Source: Accumulibacter sp. (lineage in GTDB: Bacteria > Pseudomonadota > Gammaproteobacteria > Burkholderiales > Rhodocyclaceae). Taken from it: a stretch of DNA of 64,000 nt. Where the stretch lies: positions 78,095 to 142,094 of the forward strand of contig NZ_JAMTDV010000066.1 in NCBI RefSeq assembly GCF_023806565.1, read 5' to 3'. Both the position numbers and the translations under genes were made by a program. Below, piece after piece: positions 1 through 9,775 of the stretch. A model generated the notes under the pieces. The model was not told the DNA's origin. It did no database searches and worked only from the letters and a program-made list of their open reading frames with translations. The stretch's first letter is position 1; every line of letters begins with the position of its first letter.

Positions 1-113
1 TCGGTGAGACAGGCCGCCATGCTGTCGGCCTCGGTCGACACGTGGTCCGCACCGAGCAAGTTGCTGAGGGTTGCGATCAAGTCATGCACGGCGCCCCCCG
101 TTCGGACGATCAT
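1..113 (-). CDS. FAD-binding oxidoreductase, N-terminal fragment (runs off left edge)
   Basis: Reading the minus strand from ATG at 113 gives an open frame to the window edge (37 codons). The peptide contains DLIATLSNLLGADHV, then STEADSMAACLTD. This looks like the N-terminus of GlcD/D-lactate dehydrogenase-type FAD-linked oxidases, in which a helix and an 'LLG..HV.T...D...YLTD' pattern precede the FAD-binding PCMH fold. A GGAGG sits 7 nt before the ATG; an in-frame GTG at 89 is an alternative start. The FAD-binding and catalytic parts lie outside the window, so the family call rests on about 35 residues. The gene runs in the same direction as the PEP-CTERM gene upstream of it. Confidence 0.5.
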   Translation of the reverse strand, partial: MIVRTGGAVHDLIATLSNLLGADHVSTEADSMAACLT

Positions 114-198
114 TCAGCGGCCTCCATGCCGGTCCGAGCTGCCGGAGGCAACAACGAAAAACCCCGCCGCAGCGGAGTTTGCGCGAGTGCCGGGATAC

Positions 199-790
199 TT
201 ACGCCTGTTTGCGACGGCCAAAGCCGAGACCGGCAAGGCCGAGACCCAACAGCGCCAGCGTCGCCGGTTCGGGAACATCCGACTGGATTTGCAGATCGAG
301 GATGTTTGCCCCGGTCTGGCTCAACAGGTGGCAGGTCTGCACCTGTCCGGTCTCGACCTCGTTGCAAACCACGTTTCCGGCAGGAGCAACCAAGGGTACA
401 GCGTCGTCGTCCGAGGCAAAATTGATCTGAATGAACTGCACCCAATCCGGTCCCGCGGGGCCACCTGTACCCTGCGGCGTGGACACCATCAGATAGTCGC
501 TGAGGCCACCGCCGGGTTCCTGCAGCAGGAACAGGCTGGGACTGCCGGATATGTTGAGCACTCCCTGGCCACCCGGGATGTGCAGGATGCCACTGAAAGA
601 GGCCGTTTCCGGGCCAACCACCACGCCGCCCGGGCCAACATCGAGGCCAGCGGAGATGACCACCGTCGGGTTGCCCTTGGTCAGATCGCTGATGAAAATG
701 CTCGGAACCGCGACGGCAGCGCTCGAAAACGAAAGGGCTAGAGTGACACCGGCCGCAGCCAGGAATTTGTTGAGCTGGAACCTTGGGCAT
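199..790 (-). CDS. PEP-CTERM sorting-domain exported protein, start out of frame
   Basis: The C-terminus carries VPEPATLALLGLGLAGLGF followed by GRRKQA. This is the PEP motif, hydrophobic helix and basic tail recognised by the exosortase/EpsH system of exopolysaccharide-producing Gram-negatives. The first in-frame start codon is GTG at 663, but the frame stays open upstream and encodes an obvious signal peptide (QLNKFLAAAGVTLALSFSSA, then AVAVPS). No ATG, GTG or TTG lies in that frame before the stop at 823-825. An ATG at 790 directly follows GGAGGAG but is one base out of frame. Removing one G from the AAGG just after it would give a normal MPKFQLNKF start. Either the assembly carries an indel, the gene is frameshifted, or a non-standard start is used. 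The middle (about 120 aa) has no recognised domain and two cysteines. It is probably secreted and anchored; its function is unknown. Confidence 0.75.
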
Positions 791-1370
791 CTCCTCCGAA
801 AAAAGCACAGACGGGCAATGGGTTATCCGTATTTCTTGAGATACTTTGGGATCTCGCGTCTAGTGAAGCATATTCCGTGCCCGAAGCGAAATCCCGTTGC
901 GCAGCAAGCCCCTGGCATGCATCCGGGCATTTTCCATAAGTAATTGATTGATATAAGAACAATTCCCATGTGCAATACATGGTGTCGCAATGAAATCAAT
1001 TGCTTACAAACGGTCACCTGTCCTCGCCCAACGGTCTGCCGTAAACCCTTGGGTTTCTTCTCCTGACCGCGAGTGTAAGATTTTCCGACGGTGAACGGCG
1101 CGAAACGGGGTCGGGGAAACGGCCGGCTGCTTCGCAGTGGCTGCCCCTCGGCGAACTGCGCGCGGCAACCCCACGCAGGCACAGCGGATACCCACGCCGG
1201 CCATCCTGCACTCGAACCTGGCGCATGCGCACTTCTCATCCAGCCAAGGCGAGCAGGGAAGGCGCCTTTCTTTACCGGAATTTGACTGCTGACGTCCAGG
1301 ATTTTTTCAGGATATTGACACTCGCCAGCCTACCATGTGTGTTGTGCGAACACTTTGCATGGAGGCAAAC
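791..1370. other. Intergenic region between the divergent PEP-CTERM gene and kdp operon
   Basis: About 580 bases with no convincing gene on either strand. The part at 870-1010 is less GC-rich than its surroundings and probably holds the PEP-CTERM promoter. I found no sigma-54 match there with correct spacing. The right end holds the candidate kdp promoter. Confidence 0.6.
1315..1343 (+). promoter_or_regulatory. Candidate kdp promoter
   Basis: A perfect TTGACA (1315-1320) is followed after 17 bases by TGTGTT, a weak -10 (1338-1343), 28 bases before the first ATG of the operon. A T-rich stretch (ATTTTTTCAGG, 1301-1311) just upstream resembles the T-rich sites bound by KdpE in enterobacteria. 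Only the -35 box is strong; the rest is inference. Confidence 0.3.
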
Positions 1371-1463
1371 ATGGATTTCTTCTATCTGGCGGGACTCGTC
1401 CTGCTCTTCTTTTCGATCGCCGGACTCGCCGTCGGCTGCGCCCGGCTGGGAGGTACGAAATGA
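1371..1463 (+). CDS. Small membrane protein encoded directly upstream of kdpF
   Basis: A 30-codon frame starting ATG at 1371 with GGAGG 7 nt upstream. It encodes [20 protein letters not shown] and then a short basic tail with one cysteine. One hydrophobic helix fills most of the protein. Its stop overlaps the kdpF start (ATGA, 1460-1463), the usual sign of translational coupling. Similar tiny membrane proteins lie ahead of kdpF in some betaproteobacterial kdp operons. It is not KdpF itself, which follows. Role unknown; an assembly or stability partner of the Kdp complex is possible. Confidence 0.55.
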   Translation: MDFFYLAGLVLLFFSIAGLAVGCARLGGTK

Positions 1464-1552
1464 GCGTCTTTCATCTGCTCGGCGGCGGTGTCGCAGTCGC
1501 CCTGCTGATCTACCTGATCCTGGCATTGCTCCACCCGGAGGATTTCTCATGA
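1460..1552 (+). CDS. kdpF: K(+)-transporting ATPase subunit KdpF
   Basis: A 30-residue single-helix peptide ([20 protein letters not shown], then a charged end HPEDFS). Size, composition and position immediately before kdpA match KdpF, the small lipid-facing subunit that stabilises KdpFABC. Both ends overlap neighbouring genes: its ATG overlaps the upstream small gene, and its TGA (1550-1552) overlaps the kdpA ATG at 1549. Confidence 0.9.
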   Translation: MSVFHLLGGGVAVALLIYLILALLHPEDFS

Positions 1553-3336
1553 GCGATCACGCCTGGCTGCTGCTGGGGCTCTACCTGGCAATCCTGCTGC
1601 TGCTTGTACGCCCCGTCGGCGGCTACCTCGCCGACGTCATGGAAGGGCACGGCCTGGCGCCGCGGCTTGGCGGCCGTATCGAGGCGCTGATCTACCGCGT
1701 GTGCGGAATCCGGGCAAATGAAGAAATGGCGTGGCCGGCGTACGCCTTCGCCATCCTGCTGTTCAATGCCCTCGGCGCGCTCGGCGTGTACGCTTTGCAG
1801 CGGCTCCAGCTCTGGCTCCCGGCAAATCCGCAGGCGGTGGCCAACGTCACTCCCGACTCTGCCTTCAACACCGCCATCAGCTTCGCCACCAACACCAACT
1901 GGCAGGGTTACAGTGGCGAGTCGACGATGAGCTACCTGACCCAGATGCTTGGCCTGACGGTGCAGAACTTCCTGTCGGCCGCCACCGGCATCGTCGTCGT
2001 CATTGCCCTGATCCGCGGCTTCGCACGCCATACGGCCGGGACCATCGGCAACGCCTGGGTGGACCTCACCCGGATCACGCTCTATGTGCTGCTGCCGATC
2101 TCGTTCGTCTTCGCCCTCTTCCTCGTCAGCCAGGGCGTGATCCAGAATTTCGATGCCTACCGCGACGTGACCACGCTGGAAGTGACGCAATACGACAACC
2201 CGCGGCTCGACGCGGCCGGTCAGCCGCTCAAGGACGACGCCGGCAACGCCATCACCGAACCTGCAAGCACGCCGACCCAGACGCTGCCGATGGGCCCGGT
2301 CGCCTCGCAGGAAGCGATCAAGATGCTCGGCACCAACGGCGGCGGCTTTTTCAATGCCAACTCGGCACATCCCTACGAAAACCCCACGCCGCTGAGCAAT
2401 TTCGTCCAGATGTTGGCGATCTTCCTGATTCCCGGCGCCCTGTGCCTGACTTTCGGCCGCATGGTCGGCGACACTCGCCAGGGCTGGGCGGTCCTCGCGG
2501 CAATGACGCTGATCTTCGTGCTCATGGCGGTGATCGCGATGCACTACGAGGCGCAGGGCAATCCGCTGCTCGGCAAGCTCGGCGTCGACCCCGGCGCCGG
2601 CAACATGGAAGGCAAGGAAACTCGCTTCGGCATCGCGGATTCCGGACTGTTCGCGACGATCACGACGCTCGCCTCGTGCGGCGCGGTCAACGCGATGCAC
2701 GATTCCTTCACGCCAATGGGAGGCTTCGTGCCCTTGTGGAACATGATGCTCGGCGAAGTCGTGTTCGGCGGCGTCGGCTCCGGCCTGTACGGCATGCTGG
2801 TGTTCGCCGTCATGGCGGTGTTCATCGCCGGCCTGATGATCGGGCGCACGCCGGAATACCTGGGTAAGAAGATCGAGGCGTACGAAATGAAAATGGTGGC
2901 CATTGCCATTCTCGTCACGCCGCTGCTGGCGCTGCTCGGCACCGCCATCGCCGTGATGGCGACGGACGGTGTCGCCGGCATCGCGAATCCCGGTGCGCAT
3001 GGCTTCTCGGAAATCCTCTACGCCTTCACCTCGGCCGCCAACAACAATGGCAGCGCTTTCGCCGGCCTTTCGGCGAACACGCCCTTCTACAACGTGACGA
3101 CGGCGATTGCCATGTGGTTCGGGCGCTTCGGCGTGATCGTGCCGGTACTGGCCCTCGCCGGCAGCCTGGCGGCCAAGAAGCGCATCGCCGTCACCACCGG
3201 CACGATGCCGACGCACGGACCGTTGTTCGTCACCCTGCTGATCGGCACGGTCGTGCTGGTCGGCGCACTGAACTATGTCCCGGCGCTCGCGCTGGGTCCG
3301 GTGATCGAGCAGCTGGTGCTCCATACTGCCAACTGA
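1549..3336 (+). CDS. kdpA: K(+)-transporting ATPase subunit KdpA
   Basis: A 595-residue polytopic inner-membrane protein, the potassium-binding channel-like subunit of the high-affinity KdpFABC pump. It contains the family signature [20 protein letters not shown] and the late block [15 protein letters not shown], both pore/selectivity-filter regions in the SKT superfamily. It is slightly longer than the enterobacterial protein (557 aa) because of an extra periplasmic-type loop near residues 220-250 ([17 protein letters not shown]). The ATG at 1549 was chosen over the long upstream extension because that extension runs through kdpF in another frame and lacks membrane character. kdpB follows after 16 bases. 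Confidence 0.97.
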   Translation: MSDHAWLLLGLYLAILLLLVRPVGGYLADVMEGHGLAPRLGGRIEALIYRVCGIRANEEMAWPAYAFAILLFNALGALGVYALQRLQLWLPANPQAVANVTPDSAFNTAISFATNTNWQGYSGESTMSYLTQMLGLTVQNFLSAATGIVVVIALIRGFARHTAGTIGNAWVDLTRITLYVLLPISFVFALFLVSQGVIQNFDAYRDVTTLEVTQYDNPRLDAAGQPLKDDAGNAITEPASTPTQTLPMGPVASQEAIKMLGTNGGGFFNANSAHPYENPTPLSNFVQMLAIFLIPGALCLTFGRMVGDTRQGWAVLAAMTLIFVLMAVIAMHYEAQGNPLLGKLGVDPGAGNMEGKETRFGIADSGLFATITTLASCGAVNAMHDSFTPMGGFVPLWNMMLGEVVFGGVGSGLYGMLVFAVMAVFIAGLMIGRTPEYLGKKIEAYEMKMVAIAILVTPLLALLGTAIAVMATDGVAGIANPGAHGFSEILYAFTSAANNNGSAFAGLSANTPFYNVTTAIAMWFGRFGVIVPVLALAGSLAAKKRIAVTTGTMPTHGPLFVTLLIGTVVLVGALNYVPALALGPVIEQLVLHTAN

Positions 3337-3352
3337 GCGCAAGGAGAAGAAA

Positions 3353-5419
3353 ATGTCCCACAAGAAGCTTGCGATGTTCGACCCCGTGCTGCTCAAACCG
3401 GCCACTCTCGACGCCTTCAGGAAACTCGACCCGCGCGTGCAGTGGCGCAACCCGGTGATGTTCGTCGTCTATGTCGGCAGCCTGCTGACCACCGCGTTGT
3501 GGATCCAGGCACTGGCCGGCGAGGGAGAAGCGCCGGCCGGCTTCATTCTCGCAGTCGCCCTATGGCTGTGGTTCACGGTGCTCTTCGCCAACTTTGCCGA
3601 GGCGCTGGCCGAGGGTCGCAGCAAGGCGCAGGCGGCGTCGCTGCGCGGCCTGAAACAGGAAACACTGGCCAAGAAACTGCGGGCGCCACATGCGGCGAGA
3701 GTGTGGACCCAGGTTGCCGCCAGCGAGTTGCGCAAGGGCGACCTGGTGCTGGTGGAGGCCGGCGAGATCATCCCTGCCGATGGCGAGGTGATCGAGGGTG
3801 TCGCATCGGTCGATGAATCGGCGATCACCGGCGAATCCGCGCCGGTGATCCGCGAATCCGGTGGCGACTTCTCGGCGGTCACTGGCGGAACGCGCGTGCT
3901 CTCCGACTGGATCGTCGCCAGGGTCACGACCAACCCCGGCGAAACGTTCGTCGACCGCATGATCGCCATGGTCGAAAATGCGAAACGCCAGAAGACGCCG
4001 AACGAGATTGCCCTGACCATCCTGCTGGTGGCGCTGACGATCGTCTTTCTAGGCGTGACGGTGACACTGCTGCCTTACTCGATGTTCAGCGTCGCAGTCG
4101 CCGGGGCAGGCTCGCCGATCACCATCACCGTGCTCGTCGCACTGCTCGTCTGCCTGATCCCGACCACCATCGCCGGTCTGCTGTCGGCCATCGGGGTCGC
4201 CGGCATGAGCCGCATGTTGCAGGCGAACGTCATCGCCACTTCCGGCCGGGCCGTCGAGGCTGCCGGCGACGTAGACGTGCTGCTGCTGGACAAGACCGGC
4301 ACGATCACGCTGGGCAACCGGCAGGCGTCCGCCTTCCTGCCGGTCGAAGGGGTGAGCGAAGCCGAGCTTGCCGACGCCGCGCAGCTCGCGTCGCTGGCGG
4401 ACGAAACCCCCGAAGGCCGCAGCATCGTCGTTCTTGCCAAGGAGAAGTTCAATCTGCGCGAACGTGACATTCACGCGCTCGCTGCCAGCTTCGTGCATTT
4501 CTCCGCGCATACCCGGATGAGCGGCGTCGATCTGGGCGATCGCCAGATCCGCAAGGGTGCCGCGACGGCGGTTCGCGAGCACGTCGAATCCCATGGCGGC
4601 AGCTTCCCGGCTTCGCTGTCGCTCACCGTCACCGAGGTGGCCCGACGCGGCAGCACGCCGCTGGTGGTTGCCGACGGCCGGCGGGTGCTCGGCGTCGTCG
4701 AACTCAAGGATGTCGTCAAGGGAGGGATCAAGGAACGCTTTGCCGAACTCCGTCGCATGGGAATCCGGACCGTGATGATCACCGGAGACAATCGCCTGAC
4801 TGCCGCCGCCATCGCCGCCGAGGCCGGGGTCGACGACTTCCTCGCCGAGGCGACGCCGGAAGCCAAGCTGGCACTGATCCGCCAGCATCAGTCGGAAGGT
4901 CGTCTGGTGGCAATGACCGGCGACGGAACCAACGATGCGCCGGCGCTGGCCCAGGCCGACGTGGCGGTGGCCATGAACACCGGCACGCAGGCGGCAAAGG
5001 AAGCCGGCAACATGGTTGATCTCGATTCCAACCCGACCAAGCTGATCGAGATCGTCGAAACCGGCAAGCAGATGCTGATGACGCGTGGTTCGCTCACCAC
5101 TTTCAGCATCGCCAACGACGTCGCCAAATATTTCGCGATCATACCGGCTGCGTTCATCACCACCTATCCACAACTCGCGGCACTGAACGTCATGGCGCTT
5201 GCCAGCCCGGCCTCGGCGATTCTCTCGGCGGTAATCTTCAACGCACTGATCATCATGCTGCTGATCCCGCTGGCCCTCAAGGGAGTCCGTTACCGGCCCC
5301 TCGGCGCCGCCGTGCTGCTGCGCCGCAACCTGCTGGTCTACGGTCTCGGCGGCCTGCTTGCACCGTTCGTAGGCATCAAGCTGATCGACCTGGTCCTCGC
5401 CAGCGCCGGGCTGGCTTGA
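3353..5419 (+). CDS. kdpB: K(+)-transporting P-type ATPase subunit KdpB
   Basis: A 688-aa P-type ATPase and the energy-coupling subunit of KdpFABC. Visible motifs are the actuator loop ITGES, the phosphorylation site DKTGT with Asp313, the P-domain MITGDN and the hinge [11 protein letters not shown]. Transmembrane segments lie near residues 35-85, 215-270 and 575-680. An AGGAGAAG ribosome site lies 5 nt before the ATG. Length and domain order are normal for KdpB (about 680 aa). kdpC starts 15 bases after the stop. Confidence 0.98.
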   Translation: MSHKKLAMFDPVLLKPATLDAFRKLDPRVQWRNPVMFVVYVGSLLTTALWIQALAGEGEAPAGFILAVALWLWFTVLFANFAEALAEGRSKAQAASLRGLKQETLAKKLRAPHAARVWTQVAASELRKGDLVLVEAGEIIPADGEVIEGVASVDESAITGESAPVIRESGGDFSAVTGGTRVLSDWIVARVTTNPGETFVDRMIAMVENAKRQKTPNEIALTILLVALTIVFLGVTVTLLPYSMFSVAVAGAGSPITITVLVALLVCLIPTTIAGLLSAIGVAGMSRMLQANVIATSGRAVEAAGDVDVLLLDKTGTITLGNRQASAFLPVEGVSEAELADAAQLASLADETPEGRSIVVLAKEKFNLRERDIHALAASFVHFSAHTRMSGVDLGDRQIRKGAATAVREHVESHGGSFPASLSLTVTEVARRGSTPLVVADGRRVLGVVELKDVVKGGIKERFAELRRMGIRTVMITGDNRLTAAAIAAEAGVDDFLAEATPEAKLALIRQHQSEGRLVAMTGDGTNDAPALAQADVAVAMNTGTQAAKEAGNMVDLDSNPTKLIEIVETGKQMLMTRGSLTTFSIANDVAKYFAIIPAAFITTYPQLAALNVMALASPASAILSAVIFNALIIMLLIPLALKGVRYRPLGAAVLLRRNLLVYGLGGLLAPFVGIKLIDLVLASAGLA

Positions 5420-5434
5420 GAATTGGAGAACCTC

Positions 5435-6007
5435 ATGAAGCATCTCTTGCGTCCCGCCATCAGCCTGTTCTTGCTGCTGTCCCTCGTCACCGGCATTGCC
5501 TACCCGCTCGCCGTCACCGGCGTCGCGCAAACGCTGTGGCCCGATGCCGCCGGCGGCAGCGTCCTCGTTCGCAGCGGCGTGCCGGTCGGATCCCGCCTGA
5601 TCGGCCAGAACTTTGCCGAAGCGAAACATTTCTGGGGCAGGCCGTCGGCAACGTCGCCGCAGCCGTACAACGGTACCGCCTCCGGCGGCTCCAACCTGGG
5701 CCCGCTCAATCCGGCGCTGGTCGACGCAGTCCGTAGTCGAATCGCGGCGCTCAGGGCGTCCGACCCCGACAACCACCAAACGATTCCCGCCGATCTGGTC
5801 ACTGCCTCGGCCAGCGGTCTCGATCCGCACATCAGCCCGGCCGCCGCCCGCTATCAGCTCGAACGCGTCGCCCGGGAGCGCGATCTGCCGCTGGAGCGAC
5901 TGGACGCGATCATCGATGCGTATACGGAAAATCGGCAGTGGGGTATTTTTGGTGAACCGCGAGTCAATGTGCTCAAACTCAACCTGGCGCTCGACGGCGA
6001 GCGCTGA
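5435..6007 (+). CDS. kdpC: K(+)-transporting ATPase subunit KdpC
   Basis: A 190-aa single-pass membrane subunit with the bulk in the periplasm. N-terminal helix ISLFLLLSLVTGIAYPLAVT is followed by the conserved QNFAEAKHFWGRPSA block, the GSNLGP motif and the C-terminal VNVLKLNLAL. The ATG at 5435 was preferred to the TTG at 5423 because GGAG (5425-5428) is then correctly spaced. It belongs to the kdp operon and stabilises the KdpFABC complex. Confidence 0.97.
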   Translation: MKHLLRPAISLFLLLSLVTGIAYPLAVTGVAQTLWPDAAGGSVLVRSGVPVGSRLIGQNFAEAKHFWGRPSATSPQPYNGTASGGSNLGPLNPALVDAVRSRIAALRASDPDNHQTIPADLVTASASGLDPHISPAAARYQLERVARERDLPLERLDAIIDAYTENRQWGIFGEPRVNVLKLNLALDGER

Positions 6008-6027
6008 GCTGGCAGAAGGAGATCCAA

Positions 6028-6366
6028 ATGAAACGAAGTCTTTGCTGGGTGTGCGCGGCGTTCGCCTGCGGCACTGCCCAAGCGGCGGGATTTTTCCACG
6101 ACCGTGATGCACTGGAAGAACTCCGCCTGGCGTACGACAGCAACAACCCGAAGATCAAGGCGGCCTATTTCCGTGGATACGTGGCTGGTGTCGCCGACAG
6201 CGTGCACGGCAGTACCTGGTGTCCGTCCGACAAGGTGAGTCCCGAACGGACTTACTGGCTGGTCTCGAAGTATCTGAAGGACCATCCGGCGAACACCGCC
6301 AGGCAGGATGCGGCGGAGGCGGTGATGACCGCACTCGGTGCCGCATTCCCCTGCCCGAGCAAGTGA
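6028..6366 (+). CDS. Rap1a/Tai-like small periplasmic protein within the kdp operon
   Basis: A 112-aa protein with a clear signal peptide (MKRSLCWVCAAFACGTAQA). The mature part contains YFRGYVAGVADSVHG, two later cysteines (TWCPSD and AFPCPSK) and a YLKDHP segment. This pattern resembles the Rap1a/Tai fold, a two-disulfide-type periplasmic domain first described in T6SS immunity proteins but also found widely in non-immunity contexts. Its stop overlaps the GTG start of kdpD, so it is probably co-translated with the sensor kinase. This position between kdpC and kdpD is not part of the classical kdp layout. A role in sensing or modulating Kdp from the periplasm is possible but unproven. Confidence 0.6.
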   Translation: MKRSLCWVCAAFACGTAQAAGFFHDRDALEELRLAYDSNNPKIKAAYFRGYVAGVADSVHGSTWCPSDKVSPERTYWLVSKYLKDHPANTARQDAAEAVMTALGAAFPCPSK

Positions 6367-9086
6367 ACGGTCGCCGCCCGGATCCGGACCAACTGCTCAC
6401 TCGCATCAAGGAGGAGGAAGCGCGCGCCGCGCGCGGCAAGCTCAAGATTTTCTTCGGCGCCTCGGCCGGCGTCGGCAAGACTTACGGCATGCTATGGGCG
6501 GCGCGTCAGTTGGCGCAGCAGGGGACGGACGTGGTCATCGGCGTCATCGAGACGCACGGCAGGAAAGAGACGCAGGCGCTGGTCGATGGCTTCGAGCGAC
6601 TGCCCCTCCGGGATATCGTCCATCGTGGCATGCTGCTGCGGGAGTTCGACATCGATGGTGCGCTGGCGCGCCAGCCGGCGTTGATCCTGGTCGACGAACT
6701 GGCGCATTCGAACGTCGCCGGTTCGCGCCACCCCAAGCGCTGGCAGGACGTCGAAGAACTTCTCTCGGCGGGAATCGACGTCTACTCGACGGTGAATGTG
6801 CAGCACCTCGAGACGCTCAACGACGTCGTCGGACGCATCACCGGCATCCGCGTCGGGGAAACTGTCCCCGACCATGTCTTCGACGCCGCCGACGAAGTCG
6901 TCCTGGTCGACCTGCCGCCCGACGAGCTCTTGCAGCGACTCAGGGAAGGCAAGGTCTACCTGCCGCAACAGGCCGAACGCGCGATCCAGAACTTTTTCCG
7001 CAAGGGCAACCTGATCGCGCTGCGCGAGCTGGCGCTGCGCCGCACGGCCGATCGCGTCGACAGCCAGATGATCGCCTATCGGCGCGATCGGGCGGTCGCG
7101 CCAGTCTGGCAGACGCGCGAATCGCTGCTCGCGTGCATCGGTCCGCAGACCGACGGCGACCGCATCATCCGCAGCGCCGCGCGCATCGCGACCAGACTCG
7201 ACGTACCCTGGCACGTGATCTACGTCGAAACGCCCGAGCTGCAGCATCTCGGGGACGGCCGGCGGCAACGCATCCTGAAAAATCTGAAGCTGGCGCAGGA
7301 CATGGGGGCGGAAACTGCCAGCCTTTCCGGCAGCGACGCGGTAGACACGATCATCGCTTACGCGCGCGACCACAACCTGGCGAAGGTCGTCGTCGGGCGC
7401 GGCCACCGGAAATTCCGGCTGCCTTGGCTGGGCTCGTTCGCCGACCGCATCGGCCGACTTGCGTCCGACCTCGACGTCATCCAGGTGGCTCGCGAGGACG
7501 GCCCTTCCGACCACGGTCGAGAAGGGCCGACCGACAGCTCGCTGCTCGACCGCCTGTCGGCGCCGTGGCGATCGTTCGTGATGAGCGCCGTCCTGTGCAC
7601 GCTGGCGACACTGGTCGCGATGCCGCTGCATGCGATCTTCGATCTCGCCAACATCGCGATGCTGTTCCTGCTCGCCGTCGTCCTGGCCGCCGTGCGCTAC
7701 GGCCTTGGCCCGGCGATCGCGGCTTCTTTCCTCAACGTCGCCGCTTTCGACTTCTTCTTCGTGCCGCCGCGCTTTTCCTTCGCGGTGGGTGACGTGCAGT
7801 ACCTGATGACCTTTGCGGTGATGCTCGCCGTCGGCCTGATCACCGCCAAGCTGACCGCGGGGCTCAAGTTTCAGGCACGCGTCGCCAGGGTCCGCGAGCA
7901 GCGCGTGCGGGCGCTCTACGAAATGTCGCGCGACCTTTCGGGCGCGCTGATGCCCGAGCAGATCGCGGAAATCTGCCAGCGCTTCGCGGAAAAGGTCTTT
8001 TCCGCGTGTGCCGCCATCGTCGTCGCCGATGACGACAACCAGCTGCGCCACCCCGTCGACGTTCCCGGTGGCGTGCCGCCGATCGACCCCGCGATCTGTC
8101 AGTGGGCTTTCGACCACGGCACCGAGGCCGGCTGCGGTACGGACACGCTGGCCGGCAGCCCGCTGTTGTACGTGCCGCTCGCCGCACCGATGCGCACGCG
8201 TGGTGTGCTGGCGCTGCAGCCGCAGGATCCACAGCGGCTGATGGCACCCGAGCAACGGCGCTTGCTGGACACCTTCGCGCGCCTCATCGCCATCGCTCTC
8301 GAACGCGTGCATTATGTGAGTGTGGCGCAGACGACGACCGTACAGATGGAATCGGAACGCTTGCGCAATTCGCTGCTCTCGGCGATTTCGCATGATCTGC
8401 GAACCCCGCTCTCGGCGCTCGTTGGTCTCGCCGATTCGCTGTTTCTGACGCAACCGCCGCCAACGGCACAGCAGGCCGAAATTGCCGGCTCGATGCGCGA
8501 GGAAGTGCTGCGCATGAACTCGCAGGTCAACAACCTGCTCGACATGGCGCGTCTGCAGGCCGGCGCCGTCAGGCTAAACCGGCAGTGGCAGCCACTCGAA
8601 GAGGTCGTCGGCAGTGCGACCAAGGCGATGGCAAGCGTCCTCGCGCAACATCGGCTGTCGGTGCGCCTCCCCGAGGATCTGCCGCTGCTCGAATTCGATG
8701 CCGTGCTGATCGAACGCGTGCTGGTGAATCTGCTCGACAATGCGGCGAAATATACGCCGTCCGGCAGCCTGATCGAGGTCGGCGCGGCGCCCGGTGCGCG
8801 TGACCATATCGACGTCTGGGTCGAGGATGATGGCCCAGGCTTGCCGGCAGGACGCGAGGAACAGATCTTCCAGAAATTCGAGCGCGGGCGGAAGGAAAGC
8901 ACGACTCCCGGCGTCGGTCTCGGGCTGGCGATCTGCCGCGCCATCGTCGAAGCACACGGGGGCAACATCAGCGCCGGCAAGCGGGCGAACGGTGGCGCAC
9001 GTTTTGTTTTTTCGCTGCCACGTGGAAAACCTCCGCTGGTCGAGGTGGACGACGAAGGCGCGATTGCGGAAGAGATTCACTGGTGA
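6363..9086 (+). CDS. kdpD: Osmosensitive K+ channel histidine kinase KdpD
   Basis: A 907-aa sensor kinase for K+ limitation. The N-terminal KdpD domain has Walker A GASAGVGKTY and the IETHGRKE block. A universal-stress-type domain covers about residues 250-375, four transmembrane helices about 405-505, a GAF-like region about 520-650, the HisKA box AISHDLRTPLSAL with phospho-acceptor His677, and an HATPase domain with LLDNAAKYTPSG and GVGLGLAICRAIVE. The GTG at 6363 was chosen because the following NGRRPDPDQLL aligns with the start of E. coli KdpD; it overlaps the upstream stop (GTGA). Its 3' end overlaps kdpE. Confidence 0.96.
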   Translation: MNGRRPDPDQLLTRIKEEEARAARGKLKIFFGASAGVGKTYGMLWAARQLAQQGTDVVIGVIETHGRKETQALVDGFERLPLRDIVHRGMLLREFDIDGALARQPALILVDELAHSNVAGSRHPKRWQDVEELLSAGIDVYSTVNVQHLETLNDVVGRITGIRVGETVPDHVFDAADEVVLVDLPPDELLQRLREGKVYLPQQAERAIQNFFRKGNLIALRELALRRTADRVDSQMIAYRRDRAVAPVWQTRESLLACIGPQTDGDRIIRSAARIATRLDVPWHVIYVETPELQHLGDGRRQRILKNLKLAQDMGAETASLSGSDAVDTIIAYARDHNLAKVVVGRGHRKFRLPWLGSFADRIGRLASDLDVIQVAREDGPSDHGREGPTDSSLLDRLSAPWRSFVMSAVLCTLATLVAMPLHAIFDLANIAMLFLLAVVLAAVRYGLGPAIAASFLNVAAFDFFFVPPRFSFAVGDVQYLMTFAVMLAVGLITAKLTAGLKFQARVARVREQRVRALYEMSRDLSGALMPEQIAEICQRFAEKVFSACAAIVVADDDNQLRHPVDVPGGVPPIDPAICQWAFDHGTEAGCGTDTLAGSPLLYVPLAAPMRTRGVLALQPQDPQRLMAPEQRRLLDTFARLIAIALERVHYVSVAQTTTVQMESERLRNSLLSAISHDLRTPLSALVGLADSLFLTQPPPTAQQAEIAGSMREEVLRMNSQVNNLLDMARLQAGAVRLNRQWQPLEEVVGSATKAMASVLAQHRLSVRLPEDLPLLEFDAVLIERVLVNLLDNAAKYTPSGSLIEVGAAPGARDHIDVWVEDDGPGLPAGREEQIFQKFERGRKESTTPGVGLGLAICRAIVEAHGGNISAGKRANGGARFVFSLPRGKPPLVEVDDEGAIAEEIHW

Positions 9087-9775
9087 AGGAGGCGAGCCCG
9101 ATCGTCATCGTCGTCGAAGACGAAGCGAAGATTCGGCGCTTCGTCAGGATGTCGCTGGAGTCCGAGGGCTGCCAGGTATACGAGGCCGATTCGGTCAAGC
9201 GCGGCCTGATCGAGACGGCGACCCGCAAACCGGACATGGTCGTGCTCGACCTCGGTTTGCCGGACGGGGACGGAGTGGGCCTCATTCGCGATCTGCGCAC
9301 CTGGTCGGACATTCCGGTGATCGTCCTTTCCGCGCGTACCTCGGAAATGGACAAGGTGGAAGCACTCGACGCTGGTGCCGACGACTACCTCATCAAGCCC
9401 TTTGGCACGGCAGAACTGCTGGCGCGGGTGCGCGCCCAGCTCCGCCGCCGGACACGCGCGCCCGGATCTGCGACCAGCATCCTGGAGTTCGGGAAAATTC
9501 GCGTCGATTTCAGTCGCCGCACCGTCGAGCGCGACGGCGAGCCACTGCATCTGACGCCGATTGAGCATCGACTGCTGGCCTATCTCGCGAACAATGCGGA
9601 CAGCGTTCTCACGCATCGCCAGCTGCTGAAAAATGTGTGGGGGCCGGGACACGTGGAAGATGCCCATTATGTCCGCGTCTACATGGCGCACCTGCGCAAG
9701 AAGATCGAGGACGACCCGTCGCAGCCCCGGCACATTCTGACCGAAGCCGGCATCGGCTACCGCTTCGTGATCTGA
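9083..9775 (+). CDS. kdpE: Two-component response regulator KdpE
   Basis: A 230-aa OmpR/PhoB-type regulator. The receiver domain has an acidic pair (EDE, 12-14), phospho-acceptor Asp56 in VVLDLGLPDGDG, and the KPF switch motif. The winged-helix DNA-binding domain ends with the typical AHLRKKIEDDP and GIGYRF blocks. The GTG start overlaps the kdpD stop (GTGA), implying translational coupling. It should activate kdpFABC when phosphorylated by KdpD. Confidence 0.97.
   Translation: MKEASPIVIVVEDEAKIRRFVRMSLESEGCQVYEADSVKRGLIETATRKPDMVVLDLGLPDGDGVGLIRDLRTWSDIPVIVLSARTSEMDKVEALDAGADDYLIKPFGTAELLARVRAQLRRRTRAPGSATSILEFGKIRVDFSRRTVERDGEPLHLTPIEHRLLAYLANNADSVLTHRQLLKNVWGPGHVEDAHYVRVYMAHLRKKIEDDPSQPRHILTEAGIGYRFVI

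Noticed and set aside
4-741. Plus-strand frame opposite the PEP-CTERM gene
   Set aside because: No signal or domain; the minus strand encodes a clear PEP-CTERM protein and an FAD-oxidase N-terminus.
870-990. Sigma-54 promoter for the PEP-CTERM gene
   Set aside because: TTGC-containing segments exist, but the -24 element is missing or off by one base.
1510-3450. Long minus-strand open frame opposite kdpA (and similar ones opposite kdpB, glgP, glgB and glgX)
   Set aside because: His/Arg/Asp-rich antisense translations of strongly biased GC-rich genes; no start context or domains.
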